A program made the position numbers and the translations under genes. Positions 48,222 through 57,001 of a stretch of 64,000 nt of DNA are shown here, one piece after another; position 1 is the stretch's first letter; each line of letters starts with the position of its first letter. The notes below the pieces were generated by a model. The model was not told where the DNA came from. It did not search any database and was given only the letters and a program-made list of their open reading frames with translations. The stretch covers positions 372,001-436,000 of the forward strand of contig CAVOWL010000001.1 of assembly GCA_963700105.1 (NCBI GenBank), in the 5' to 3' direction. Origin of the DNA: CAVUWL01 sp963700105 (GTDB taxonomy: Bacteria; Actinomycetota; Thermoleophilia; Solirubrobacterales; 70-9).

Positions 48222-49374
48222 GGTTGCGATCGAACCGCCGTGGCTTTCAGAGAGGCGCCGCCGTGGCGCCTCTCTGATGCAGAGCCTCGCGCTGCCCGAC
48301 CGCCGCGCAAAGGGCTGGGAATTCACCGACCTCTCAGAGCTGCAGCTCGACTCCTACCTCGAGGTCAGCCCGAGCGCCTCAATCGAGGCCGCCGCCGGCG
48401 CCACCGTGATCGCGCTCGGGGCGGCGATCTCCTCTCACGGCGATCTGATCCACCAACGACTCGGCTCGTTGGTGCCAGTCGAGGATCCCTTTGTTGCTCG
48501 TAACGAGGCGACCTGGCGCGACGGCGTCTTGGTCCACGTTCCAGCAGGGGTCAGCGTCGCTGAGCCGATCCGGGTTGAGGTTCCGCTCGATCGCGATGGC
48601 TCCGCCCTGAACTGGCGCACCTTGGTTGTGCTTGAGGAGGGGGCCGAGGCGGAGGTCTGGGAGCACTGCTCTTCGCCGCGGGATGAAATCGACGCGCTCT
48701 TTAACTCGGTAGTCGAGCTGAGCGTTGGCTCCAACGCCACCCTGCGCTACGTCAGCACACAGGATATCTCTGAGTCGGCCTGGATCTTTGCAACCCAGCG
48801 CGCCGAGGTGGCGCGCGACGGGCGCCTTGACTGGACGGCCCTGGGCTTTGGTTCAGCCCGAGGCAAGGTGCGGATGGAAACGAAGCTGGCGGGGCGCGGC
48901 GCCGAAGCTCGGGTAACCGGTGGCTACGCGGGTAGCGATGGCCAGCACCTCGATTACGACACGACGCAAGAGCACGCGGCGCCGAACACGAACTCCGACC
49001 TCGCCTTTCGCGGCGTTCTCGCCGCCGGCTCAACCGCGGTCTGGCGGGGAATGATCAAGGTCGATCCTGGCGCCCAGCAAACCGATGCCTTTCAGGAGAG
49101 TCGCAACCTGCTGCTCTCCACCGACGCCCACGCGGACGCAATTCCGGGATTGGAGATCCTCGCCGATGATGTCCGCTGCACACATGCAGCGGCGATTGCC
49201 CAGATCGACCGTGACCAGCTCTTCTATCTGTCATCACGCGGACTCGATGCCGCCGCCGCAAAGGGACTGATCATCGAAGGGTTCTTGGAGTCCCTGGTCG
49301 AGCGCCTTGCCCCGGGGCCGGTTCGCGAGAATGTCTCGGCTGCACTCGCGCGGCGCCTGGCCGAGATCCTCTGA
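48214..49374 (+). CDS. sufD: Fe-S assembly protein SufD
   Basis: A 386-residue beta-helix protein related to SufB. It has the RRAKGWEFTDLSEL start typical of SufD, GVLVHVPAGVSVAEPI, HTTQ-like TTQEHAAPNTNSDLAFRGVL, and the end EDHYLS-type segment RDQLFYLSSRGLDAAAAKGL. The TTG start overlaps sufB by 8 bp with GGAGGG five bases before it. It completes the SufBCD set, split here from sufC by sufS, sufU, the VOC gene and the Rieske gene. Confidence 0.94.
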   Translation: MAEVAIEPPWLSERRRRGASLMQSLALPDRRAKGWEFTDLSELQLDSYLEVSPSASIEAAAGATVIALGAAISSHGDLIHQRLGSLVPVEDPFVARNEATWRDGVLVHVPAGVSVAEPIRVEVPLDRDGSALNWRTLVVLEEGAEAEVWEHCSSPRDEIDALFNSVVELSVGSNATLRYVSTQDISESAWIFATQRAEVARDGRLDWTALGFGSARGKVRMETKLAGRGAEARVTGGYAGSDGQHLDYDTTQEHAAPNTNSDLAFRGVLAAGSTAVWRGMIKVDPGAQQTDAFQESRNLLLSTDAHADAIPGLEILADDVRCTHAAAIAQIDRDQLFYLSSRGLDAAAAKGLIIEGFLESLVERLAPGPVRENVSAALARRLAEIL

Positions 49375-49381
49375 AGCCGGC

Positions 49382-49852
49382 TCAGCGGCCGATGCGCAAT
49401 TCGGCCACGTTGATATGAGAGGTCGCGACTATGACCGGGAACTCACCGGCGCGGCGGGCCCAGAAATTAATCAGCGCGCTCGATTCGACCGTCCGATCGA
49501 CGCCGTAGCCGGGAATTTCAATCCCCAGTGGTTCATCGGTGAGGATCCGAAAGCGCACCCGCTGGCCGCGCCGAAAGCTGAGCCGGACCGGACCCGACGG
49601 GGGGGGCGCCCCGCCCAGCACGCGGACGGTCGGTATCGGAGCTGAGTGGGGGACGGGAGCAGGCCTTGGCCGGGGCGCGGGCCTTGGCCGGGGCGCGGGC
49701 TTGCCGGTGTTGACACCGGAGATCCTGGGGGCGTCGATGGTCCCCTCGCTGCCGTAGAAAACAAAGACGATGATGATCGCGATGCCGAGGGCGATCCCGA
49801 GTGTGATCCCGACCACCAGGTCGAGGCGGCGGCCGCGTTTAGAACTCTGCAA
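49382..49852 (-). CDS. Membrane-anchored cupredoxin-like hypothetical protein
   Basis: A 156-residue protein with a basic N-terminus, one membrane helix (VVGITLGIALGIAIIIVFVFY), a proline/arginine-repeat linker (PRPRPAP repeated) and a C-terminal beta domain. That domain, with RRGQRVRFRILTDEPLGIEI and FWARRAGEFPVIVATSHIN, resembles cupredoxin-fold domains, yet copper-binding cysteine, histidine pair and methionine are not visible. TTG start. It is convergent with sufD (7 bp apart) and divergent from the thioredoxin-like gene. Confidence 0.6.
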   Translation of the reverse strand: MQSSKRGRRLDLVVGITLGIALGIAIIIVFVFYGSEGTIDAPRISGVNTGKPAPRPRPAPRPRPAPVPHSAPIPTVRVLGGAPPPSGPVRLSFRRGQRVRFRILTDEPLGIEIPGYGVDRTVESSALINFWARRAGEFPVIVATSHINVAELRIGR

Positions 49853-49979
49853 TTGCCCTTTCTGGGTGCGGGTCCGGCGCCGCGTCGGCGATCTGATTCG
49901 ATCCTTTCCCGTGGGTCATCTTCGAGCGGTTCCTCTGTAGAGCTGCACTGCGGCCAGCGGCTCAGGATAACGTCAGCGG

Positions 49980-50867
49980 GTGCGCCCAGAACGAGACAAC
50001 ATCCCGGTCCCGGAACTGCCCGACGGGATCACCTGGTTCGGGGAGGGGCCTGCGTCGATCTCGGCGCTGACGGCGCGGGGTCCGACGCTCGTTCACTTTT
50101 TCGATTTTGCCCAGCTAAACAGCGTCCGCACGTTGCCCTACCTGATCGAGTGGAACCGGCGCTATCGCGACGCGGGCCTCAGCTTGATCGGGGTCCAAGC
50201 ACCGCGCTTTCCCTTCGGCTTTAACCCCGAGATCGTCGCCGACGGGCTCTTGACCCTGGGCGTCGATTTCCCGGTTGCGTTCGACTTCGAGCGCGAGCTC
50301 TGGCATTCCTACGGTTGCCGCGGCTGGCCCAGCCTTTTTCTTTGGAGCCGGGGCGGTGCGCTGGCCTGGTTTCACTTTGCCGAGGGCGATTACCTCGCTA
50401 CCGAGGAGGCGATCCAAGCCGAGCTGCGCGGGGTCGAGGCGCTGCGCCGATTACCACCTCTATTGAGCCCACTGCGCCCCACCGATGGCCCCGGAACCAG
50501 GGTCATCGCCCCCAGTCCAGAGGTCTTCCCCGGGGGCTCATGGCAACGAGCCTGGACGGCGGGGGTCGACGGAGCGGACCTGCAGCTCAGATACGGAGCC
50601 GGCGGTGCCTACGCAACTGCCGAGGGCCACGGCGAGATCGCACTGGAACTCGACGGCCGCAGCCAGGCAGCCGTCTCGGTGGAGCATCCCGCCCTCTACA
50701 AACTGACCGAGCACAACCGTCATGAGAGCCACACGATCACGTTGCGCCCGAGCGCTGGACTTCGTCTCTGGTCGATCAGCTTCGCGGCGGGCCTCCCGCC
50801 GGGAGTCGAGCCTGCCAACCGGGCGGGGGCCTCGACGGCCACCACCAAAGTGACCTCGGCTGATTAG
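49980..50867 (+). CDS. DipZ/TlpA-like thioredoxin-fold protein lacking the CxxC
   Basis: A 295-residue protein. The first 150 residues follow the DipZ-type thioredoxin fold: VHFFDFAQLNSVRTLPYLIE corresponds to the family stretch with the CxNC active site, but the two cysteines are replaced by Gln and Ser. The cis-proline loop GWPSLFLWSRGG and the DipZ-like LIGVQAPRFPFGF are kept. The C-terminal half, a beta-rich lectin-like region (AHGEIALELDGRSQA type), also matches DipZ C-termini. Without cysteines it cannot do dithiol exchange. No signal peptide is evident. Confidence 0.7.
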   Translation: MRPERDNIPVPELPDGITWFGEGPASISALTARGPTLVHFFDFAQLNSVRTLPYLIEWNRRYRDAGLSLIGVQAPRFPFGFNPEIVADGLLTLGVDFPVAFDFERELWHSYGCRGWPSLFLWSRGGALAWFHFAEGDYLATEEAIQAELRGVEALRRLPPLLSPLRPTDGPGTRVIAPSPEVFPGGSWQRAWTAGVDGADLQLRYGAGGAYATAEGHGEIALELDGRSQAAVSVEHPALYKLTEHNRHESHTITLRPSAGLRLWSISFAAGLPPGVEPANRAGASTATTKVTSAD

Positions 50868-50869
50868 CG

Positions 50870-51622
50870 ATGCCCGAGGCGACCTATGATCGGATTGGGG
50901 TCGGCTACCGGGCGATCCGACGGCCCGATCCGCGCATCGCCGCGCGAATCGAGTCGGCCCTGGGGGCCGCGGCGTCGGTCCTCAATGTGGGGGCGGGCTC
51001 TGGCTCCTATGAGCCACACGAACGCGACGTTACGGCGATCGAGCCCTCCGAGCTGATGCTCTCCCAACGACCACCCGGCGCCGCCCCGGCCGTTCAGGCA
51101 AGCGCTGAAGAGCTGCCCTTCCCCGACGATCGCTTCGACGCCGCGATGGCGATCATCACGGTCCATCACTGGGCAGACCTCGAGGCCGGCCTGGATGAGA
51201 TGATGCGGGTGGCGCGCCGGCGGATCCTCATTCTCAGCTTCGACCCCGCCCCGCTTGAGCAGCTTTGGTTGGTTCGCGAGTATTTCCCTAGCGCCCTTCG
51301 GATCCACGCCGATGCGATGCCCGCAATCGATCGGCTCACAGAGCTGCTGCCGAGGCCCTCGGTCGAACCGGTGGCGGTGCCGCGCCTGTGCACGGACGGG
51401 TTTTTTTGCGCGCTCTGGGATCGTCCCGAGATGCACCTTGACCCAGCCGTGCGCCGGGCGAGTTCAGTCTGGCACCTGATGCCGACCAAAGAGATCGATC
51501 AAGGTCTCCTGCAACTGCGCTCTGACCTAAAAGGCGGCAGCTGGGATCAGAGATTTGGCCACCTTCGTAGCGCCCCAGAGCTCGACGTCGGGCTGCGCCT
51601 GATCACCTCAGAGCTCGCCTAA
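50870..51622 (+). CDS. SAM-dependent methyltransferase (class I)
   Basis: A 250-residue Rossmann-fold methyltransferase. SAM motif I is VLNVGAGSGSYEP, the acidic ribose-binding position is Glu in VTAIEPS, motif II/III regions are SAEELPFPDDRFDAAMAI and HHWADLEAGLDEMMRV, matching the ubiE/type-11 family. The substrate is not evident. It starts three bases after the thioredoxin-like gene stop, so the pair is probably cotranscribed. Confidence 0.88.
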   Translation: MPEATYDRIGVGYRAIRRPDPRIAARIESALGAAASVLNVGAGSGSYEPHERDVTAIEPSELMLSQRPPGAAPAVQASAEELPFPDDRFDAAMAIITVHHWADLEAGLDEMMRVARRRILILSFDPAPLEQLWLVREYFPSALRIHADAMPAIDRLTELLPRPSVEPVAVPRLCTDGFFCALWDRPEMHLDPAVRRASSVWHLMPTKEIDQGLLQLRSDLKGGSWDQRFGHLRSAPELDVGLRLITSELA

Positions 51623-52027
51623 AGGCGCCGACCGCGCAACCAGGCCGGCCGCCTTGGCACTGCGCCAGCTCTTGCCCGCCTCGCCATCTCCGCTCCAGCG
51701 CAAGTGGAGTACCGGATTGGGGGGCGTCGATTGAGCGAGCGCCGCGCCGGCCCTCAGCAGAGATGCAACTGCTCAGACATTCCCGCCCCGATGCGAGGGC
51801 GAAGCGAGGCAGGCGGAGGCGGCGGTGGCGGTGAGCGCCTCCGCGGTTGTCAGCGATGTGGGGCATGACCGAGCGGATCGCAGCTCCCGATTTCCTGACA
51901 AGCTGGCCGCAGCGGCCAGGACCGAGGCACCACGCCGCTGGGCGAGGCGCCGGGTTGGGGAGCAGCGTAAGACCGCTCCGGGGCTGTTGCGCCGACCGCC
52001 TTAAAGGGCCGAGCGCGGAGTTGCGGG
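51623..52027. other. 405-bp gap without a recognisable gene
   Basis: This space lies between the ends of the convergent methyltransferase and ispH genes. Frames on both strands are arginine/proline-rich and show no family motif. A perfect 7-bp hairpin with a 3-nt loop occurs at 51903-51919 (CTGGCCG-CAG-CGGCCAG) but without a T-run. No tRNA, tmRNA, RNase P or SRP RNA signature was seen. It may be decayed coding sequence. Confidence 0.4.
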
Positions 52028-52996
52028 TCAGCCTCGTTTTGCGAGCTCCTCGCGAATCTCCTTGGGCAGCATGAATCGAACGTCCTCGTGGACGGTGCGA
52101 AGCTCGGAGACCTCGGTGGCTCCGAGCTCGCGGAAGTGTGAGACGAGCTGGGCGACGAGCTCCTCGGGGGCACTGGCGCCGGAGGTGATGCCCACGGTCT
52201 TGACCCCGCGCAGCCAACTGTCCTCGACCTGCTCGTGGTTATCGATCAGATGGGACGCGGCCCCGTGCTCGCGCGCCACCTCGACCAGACGATTTGAGTT
52301 GGAGGAGTTGGTGGAGCCGATCACCAGCACAAGCTCGCACTCGCTGGCCAGCTGCTTTACCGCGATCTGGCGATTCGTGGTCGCATAGCAGATGTCATCG
52401 GACTTGGAGCTAACAATGGCGGGGAACCTGGCACGAAGCGCGGCGATGATCTCGGCGGTCTCATCGACCGAGAGGGTCGTCTGGGTAATGAATGCAACTC
52501 GATTTGGATCGGCAACGCGAAGCTCCGCGACCTCGGCCACAGTTTGCACCAACACGATGCTCTCGGGAGCCTCCCCGGTGGTTCCCTCAACCTCCTCGTG
52601 GCCCTCGTGGCCGATCATCACGATCGTGTAGCCCTGGGCGGCGAAGCGCCGCGCCTCAACGTGGACCTTTGTGACCAAAGGACAGGTGGCGTCGATTGTC
52701 CGCAACCGCCGAGAAGCGGCGTTGTCGTGGACGGCGGGGGCGACGCCGTGAGCGGAGAAGACCACCATCTCACCGACCGGAACCTCTGTCTCCTGCTCGA
52801 CAAAGATTGCCCCACGCTCGGCGAGCTGTTCGACCACATGCTTGTTGTGGACGATCTCCTTACGCACATAGACCGGAGCGCCGTATAGGTCAAGGGCGCG
52901 CTCGACCGTCTGCACGGCGCGGTCGACGCCGGCGCAGTAGCCGCGCGGAGCGGCGAGCAGGACTCGCCTTGGAGCCGATGGGGCGATGGTCGCCAT
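52028..52996 (-). CDS. ispH: 4-hydroxy-3-methylbut-2-enyl diphosphate reductase
   Basis: A 322-residue Fe-S enzyme, the last step of the MEP isoprenoid pathway. The three cluster cysteines are Cys21 in PRGYCAGVDRA, Cys105 in IDATCPLVTKV and Cys203 in DDICYATTNRQ. Substrate residues appear in IVHNKHVV, FSAHGV and GSTNSSNSNRL. ATG 52996 is preferred; the longer frame would overlap the divergent acyltransferase. Supply of clusters by the SUF genes nearby is needed for activity. Confidence 0.96.
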   Translation of the reverse strand: MATIAPSAPRRVLLAAPRGYCAGVDRAVQTVERALDLYGAPVYVRKEIVHNKHVVEQLAERGAIFVEQETEVPVGEMVVFSAHGVAPAVHDNAASRRLRTIDATCPLVTKVHVEARRFAAQGYTIVMIGHEGHEEVEGTTGEAPESIVLVQTVAEVAELRVADPNRVAFITQTTLSVDETAEIIAALRARFPAIVSSKSDDICYATTNRQIAVKQLASECELVLVIGSTNSSNSNRLVEVAREHGAASHLIDNHEQVEDSWLRGVKTVGITSGASAPEELVAQLVSHFRELGATEVSELRTVHEDVRFMLPKEIREELAKRG

Positions 52997-53076
52997 CAGC
53001 CCAGAGTAGCGGTGGCTACGTTGCGGGAGCTCGCGGCGAGTGAACGCCAAGCGCGGCGCGAAGCTAGCCTTGCGCG

Positions 53077-54489
53077 ATGGCAACAGCAGGACACCACCTC
53101 GATCGGCTGAGCGCCGTCGATGCCTCCTTCCTGAGCAATGAGAGTGCCACCAGCCATATGCACGTCGGTGCGATCCTGATCTTTGAGGGCCCTCCCCCCC
53201 GCTACCTCGACCTGGTCGAGCACGTGCGGGGCCGACTCAGCCAGGTACCCCGCTTTCGCCAGCGCCTCGTGGTCCCGCCGATGGAGGCGGGGCGACCGCT
53301 TTGGGCCGACGATGTCAACTTCAATCTCACCTACCACATCCGACACACCGCACTGCCGGAGCCCGGCGGCGAGGAGGAGCTCCGACGGCTCGCCGGCAGG
53401 GTATTTTCCCAGCAGCTCGACCGCTCCAAGCCACTGTGGGAGCTGTGGTTGGCCCAGGGCCTTGAGCGCGACCGCTTTGCGATCTTGACCAAGACACACC
53501 ACGCGATGGTTGACGGAATATCTGGGGTCGACATCGGAACGGTGCTCTTTGACCTCGAGCCGGCGCCAGAGCCAGCGGCGGCGGAGCAGGAATGGGTACC
53601 GCGGGGGCTACCGAGCACCACCGAGTTGGTGGCGCGTGGTCTCAGCGACGTCATTGTGGAGCCGCTAAGGCTGGCCGGGCGGATGGTCGAGGCCGTGCGC
53701 CACCCCGAGTCGGCAGTTCGGAGGCTGGGCGAGGCGGTCGAGGGAGTCAGCGAGGTCGTTGGAGCGTTTGCCAACCCCGCCCCCGACGTGCCGCTGAATC
53801 AGCCGATCGGCCCGCATCGCCGCTTCATCTGGGCCCGATCCGAGCTGGCGACGTTCAAGCTGATCAAGGACTCCCTGGGCGGAACCGTGAACGACGTCGT
53901 CCTGGCGGTCGTTACCGGAGCGCTGCGAAGCTGGCTACACGAACGTGGAATCCGCACCGAGGGATTGGAGCTGCGGGCGCTGGTGCCCGTCTCGATCCGC
54001 GGTGAGGACGAGCGGGGAAACCTCGGCAATCGAATCGCGGCGATGCGCGGCCCCCTCCCGGTCTACGTCGAGGATCCGGTCCGCCGCCTGCGCGTTGTGA
54101 GCGAGCAGATGGAGGGCCTGAAGCGCTCCAAGCAGGCGCTCGGCGCCGAAGTAATTTCGCGCTTTAACGACTTCGCCCCCCCGACCCTCCTCGCACAGGC
54201 CTCGCGGATCAACTTCTCGACCCGGCTCTTCAACCTGATCGTCACCAACGTTCCCGGGCCCCAGATCCCCCTCTACGTGTTGGGAAGAGAGCTGGAGGAA
54301 GTCTTCCCGGTCGCATTCTTGCCCCAAAACCACAACCTCGCCGTGGCGATCATGAGCTACAACGGCCGCGTCGGCTTTGGCCTGCTCGCCGATTACGACT
54401 CGATGGAGGACGTGGAGGCAATCGGCCGCGGCATCTCGGACTCGATTGCCGAGTTGGAGCAAGCCGCGGGCGCAGCAGCCGCGGCCTGA
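53077..54489 (+). CDS. Wax ester synthase/diacylglycerol acyltransferase (WS/DGAT)
   Basis: A 470-residue acyltransferase making wax esters or triacylglycerol from acyl-CoA. The active-site HHxxxDG is His141-His142-Ala-Met-Val-Asp146-Gly in TKTHHAMVDGISG; PLWELWLAQGLE precedes it and TVNDVVLAVVTGALR follows. The C-terminal domain has VTNVPGPQIPLYVLG and AIMSYNGRVGFGLLADYD. Such enzymes are widespread in lipid-storing actinobacteria. It is divergent from ispH, with 80 bp between. Confidence 0.95.
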   Translation: MATAGHHLDRLSAVDASFLSNESATSHMHVGAILIFEGPPPRYLDLVEHVRGRLSQVPRFRQRLVVPPMEAGRPLWADDVNFNLTYHIRHTALPEPGGEEELRRLAGRVFSQQLDRSKPLWELWLAQGLERDRFAILTKTHHAMVDGISGVDIGTVLFDLEPAPEPAAAEQEWVPRGLPSTTELVARGLSDVIVEPLRLAGRMVEAVRHPESAVRRLGEAVEGVSEVVGAFANPAPDVPLNQPIGPHRRFIWARSELATFKLIKDSLGGTVNDVVLAVVTGALRSWLHERGIRTEGLELRALVPVSIRGEDERGNLGNRIAAMRGPLPVYVEDPVRRLRVVSEQMEGLKRSKQALGAEVISRFNDFAPPTLLAQASRINFSTRLFNLIVTNVPGPQIPLYVLGRELEEVFPVAFLPQNHNLAVAIMSYNGRVGFGLLADYDSMEDVEAIGRGISDSIAELEQAAGAAAAA

Positions 54490-54527
54490 GCGCAGCGGCC
54501 GGCCCGGGGCACAACTGGGGCTAGGCT

Positions 54528-55016
54528 TTGGCAGTGGCCTTGCTGGTGATTCTCTTCATCTTGGTTCCGATCGCAGAGCTCTACGTGATCATCACCGTGG
54601 GCGAATTGATCGGCGTCTTGCCGACCATAGCGCTGCTTTTGGCAGATGCGCTGCTCGGAGCGCTCCTCTTGCGCATGCAGGGCCGCGGCGCCTGGCGACG
54701 CTTCAACGCCGCGCTAGCCGAACGGCGATTTCCCGGTCGCGAGGCTGCCGATGGCCTAATGATCACGGTTGGTGCCGCCTTGCTGCTGACCCCCGGTTTC
54801 ATCACCGACATATTTGGCTTCATTCTTTTGTTCCCCCCGACCAGGGCGCTGGCGCGAAAGATGATGCGTGGCTACTTCGGGCGGCGTTTCGTAATGGTTG
54901 GCCTGGCCGATCGCGCGACGCGGGCACGGAGCTCGGGGGACCCGCCGCGAGATTACGATTTCGACGCGACCGCCGAGGAGCTACGACCCGACGAAGAGCA
55001 CCAGCTGAGCGGCTAG
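54528..55016 (+). CDS. fxsA: FxsA family membrane protein
   Basis: A 162-residue membrane protein. Four hydrophobic segments start with ALLVILFILVPIAELYVII, followed by LPTIALLLADALLGALLLR, the family motif GLMITVGAALLLTPGFITDI and FGFILLFPPTRALAR. The C-terminal tail is acidic and cytoplasmic. In E. coli FxsA modulates phage exclusion; the wider role is unknown. TTG 54528 and GTG 54534 are both possible starts. Confidence 0.9.
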   Translation: MAVALLVILFILVPIAELYVIITVGELIGVLPTIALLLADALLGALLLRMQGRGAWRRFNAALAERRFPGREAADGLMITVGAALLLTPGFITDIFGFILLFPPTRALARKMMRGYFGRRFVMVGLADRATRARSSGDPPRDYDFDATAEELRPDEEHQLSG

Positions 55017-55121
55017 CCGAATCCCGGGCTTGAGGCTGAACCTGAGCCTTCCGACCTGCGCTTGGGCCTTTTGGTCCCGAGCGAGACTGCTCGGTGCCCG
55101 GGGCCGCGGCGGCACGCTTGT

Positions 55122-56084
55122 TCAGCCCGCGGCTCGGGCCGGGGTGCCCACGCCCGGGAGCTCACGGCGCAGCAGCGCGAGACCAAGGAGGCCACCAATA
55201 CCGGGGATCCAAAACGCAATCGCGTGGTAGACCAAGACCGCCGCGGTCGCACCGATCGGCGAGATCCCATAGATCACCAGCGCCGCGATCAGGCCGCCAT
55301 CGAGTACCCCCACCCCTCCCGGAACCGGCACCAGGTTCGCCAGGTAGCCGATTATGTAGCCGAGCGTGAGCGGGGCGAGCGGCGGGTTATTGCCGAGGGC
55401 GGCAAAGGTCGCCCAGAGCACGGCGATGTCGAAGATGAGATAGCCGATCGCACCGAGGAGGCGCGGGCTGGGCCGCCGCAGCGAATACTCGGCATGGCGG
55501 ATTCCCTGGATCAGATCGGTGATCCAGGCCGGGCCCCCGGGGCGGGCGCTTCGCAGGGAGCGGCGCGCCGGCAAGATCAGCACCACCGCGGTTGCCAGGC
55601 AGCCGGCGAGGATCGGGAGCACGGCGCGAACGAAGTCATCGGGTCCGGCGGCAATGCCGAGCACGAGGAGCAGGCCGGCGGCGATCATCGCGGCGACGCT
55701 GGCGGCGCTGGTGATGAAAAAGAGGGCACTCGAGCGCTGGACGATGGAGCGGGTTGACATTCCGGCCAGGTGCATAAGCCAGCCGCCGATGGCGAGCCCC
55801 CCCACCCCACCCGCCGGCAGCAGGACTCCACTTGCCAGCTCGGTCCAGGCGAGCTGGCGTGCCGGACGAGGTGGCAGCGGCGAGAAGAAGAGGCGAAAGA
55901 CGACGACGAAGCTCGCGCAGCTCGCCAGCTCGAGCACGATCGCGAGGGCGATCCAGGCCGGGCTCATGTGCCCAATCGCAACCAGCACGGCACGAAGCGG
56001 AGGAACCGCGAGTAAGAGGATGAGGATGAACAGCCCGAGCAACACCCCGACCCCGAGGCGGCGCAGGATTCCTCGGCCTTCCAA
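55122..56084 (-). CDS. UPF0104/lysylphosphatidylglycerol synthetase TM-like membrane protein
   Basis: A 320-residue protein with about eight membrane segments and the two glycine loops LLPAGGVGGLAIGG and PVPGGVGVLDGGL that define the flippase-like part of MprF (UPF0104). No aminoacyl-transferase domain is attached. A lipid-handling role is likely. The frame upstream of TTG 56084 continues to a CTG overlapping the ABC permease stop (CTGA), an alternative start. The 105 bp separating its end from fxsA hold no clear terminator. Confidence 0.85.
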   Translation of the reverse strand: MEGRGILRRLGVGVLLGLFILILLLAVPPLRAVLVAIGHMSPAWIALAIVLELASCASFVVVFRLFFSPLPPRPARQLAWTELASGVLLPAGGVGGLAIGGWLMHLAGMSTRSIVQRSSALFFITSAASVAAMIAAGLLLVLGIAAGPDDFVRAVLPILAGCLATAVVLILPARRSLRSARPGGPAWITDLIQGIRHAEYSLRRPSPRLLGAIGYLIFDIAVLWATFAALGNNPPLAPLTLGYIIGYLANLVPVPGGVGVLDGGLIAALVIYGISPIGATAAVLVYHAIAFWIPGIGGLLGLALLRRELPGVGTPARAAG

Positions 56085-56116
56085 CGACGAGGCGCCCTGA
56101 AACGGCGGGGTCTCGC

Positions 56117-57001
56117 TCAGGACAGCACCCGGCGCCGGAAGTTACGCAGGCCGAGTGTGAGGAAGACGGCGCAAAAGCCAACCAGCACCGGGTAGACGAC
56201 ATAGAGGGGCATGTGGGAGGCCTCGGTCAGGCCGGCGCGCATCCCCTCGGCGACGTAGATCAAGGGATTGACCAAGACCAGAATCTGCAGCCAGTGAATG
56301 CCCTGCACCTGGACCGGGGAGAGTTTCGTCCACTGGTAATAGGTGCCGCCCAAAAAGGTGAGCGGCAAGACGACGAAGCCGAACATCAGACCGATATTGC
56401 GGGGCTCAAAGTAGGTCCCAAGCAGCAGCCCGAGCGAGGTCATCGCGACGCAGGCAAGCGGGATCAGGGTGATCACGATCCACCAGTGAAAGGAGAGGTG
56501 GGCTTCTACCCCCGGCGCGTGCACGACGGCGGCCATCGGAAAGACAACCAGCGCCGCCAGCACGCCCTGAACCGAGCCCGACATCACCTTTGCCACTGCG
56601 ACCAACCAGATCGGACACGGAGCCTGAACCCGATCCTCGATCTCACGCGTGTAGCCAAACTCGGTGGATAGCTGCAGAGCCACCGCCTGGATTCCCTGAA
56701 ACATGATCGTGATTGCAACCACACCCGGAACCAAAACCGTCGCAAAGGCAGACTCGGCGACGGTTCCGCCCCCGCCCCCGATTCCCTGGCCGATCGAGGG
56801 AAAGACGTAGAGGAAGACGAAGACGAGCAGAAAGGGCTGGATCAGCGTGCGAACCAAGAACTCGGCGAAGTTCTTGCGCAGTACCACAAGGTCGCGGAGG
56901 ATGAGGGCGCGCAGCGCCAGTCGACTCGCCTGGGCGCCGGAGCGGGTCGGTACCAGCTCGACATCGTGGGCGATGCCGGGATCTGTCGCGACCGTGGCCA
57001 T
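56117..57001 (-). CDS. ABC-2 type permease (DrrB-like), second exporter
   Basis: A 294-residue permease with about six membrane helices after a cytoplasmic start. ABC-2 features are the long coupling segment EFGYTREIEDRVQAPCPIW, GLMFGFVVLPLTFLGGTYY and VNPLIYVAEGMRAGL near the end. Its ATG shares a base with the ATPase stop (TGATG). Unlike the exporter at 1.7-4.3 kb there is one permease, so the transporter should be a homodimer. Confidence 0.92.
   Translation of the reverse strand: MATVATDPGIAHDVELVPTRSGAQASRLALRALILRDLVVLRKNFAEFLVRTLIQPFLLVFVFLYVFPSIGQGIGGGGGTVAESAFATVLVPGVVAITIMFQGIQAVALQLSTEFGYTREIEDRVQAPCPIWLVAVAKVMSGSVQGVLAALVVFPMAAVVHAPGVEAHLSFHWWIVITLIPLACVAMTSLGLLLGTYFEPRNIGLMFGFVVLPLTFLGGTYYQWTKLSPVQVQGIHWLQILVLVNPLIYVAEGMRAGLTEASHMPLYVVYPVLVGFCAVFLTLGLRNFRRRVLS

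Noticed and set aside
51903..51919. Perfect 7-bp stem with a 3-nt loop as a terminator
   Set aside because: Not followed by a T-rich tract and not positioned right after either stop, so no terminator call was made.
51603..52217. 204-codon minus-strand frame across the methyltransferase-ispH gap
   Set aside because: Overlaps ispH in the wrong frame and shows no motif.
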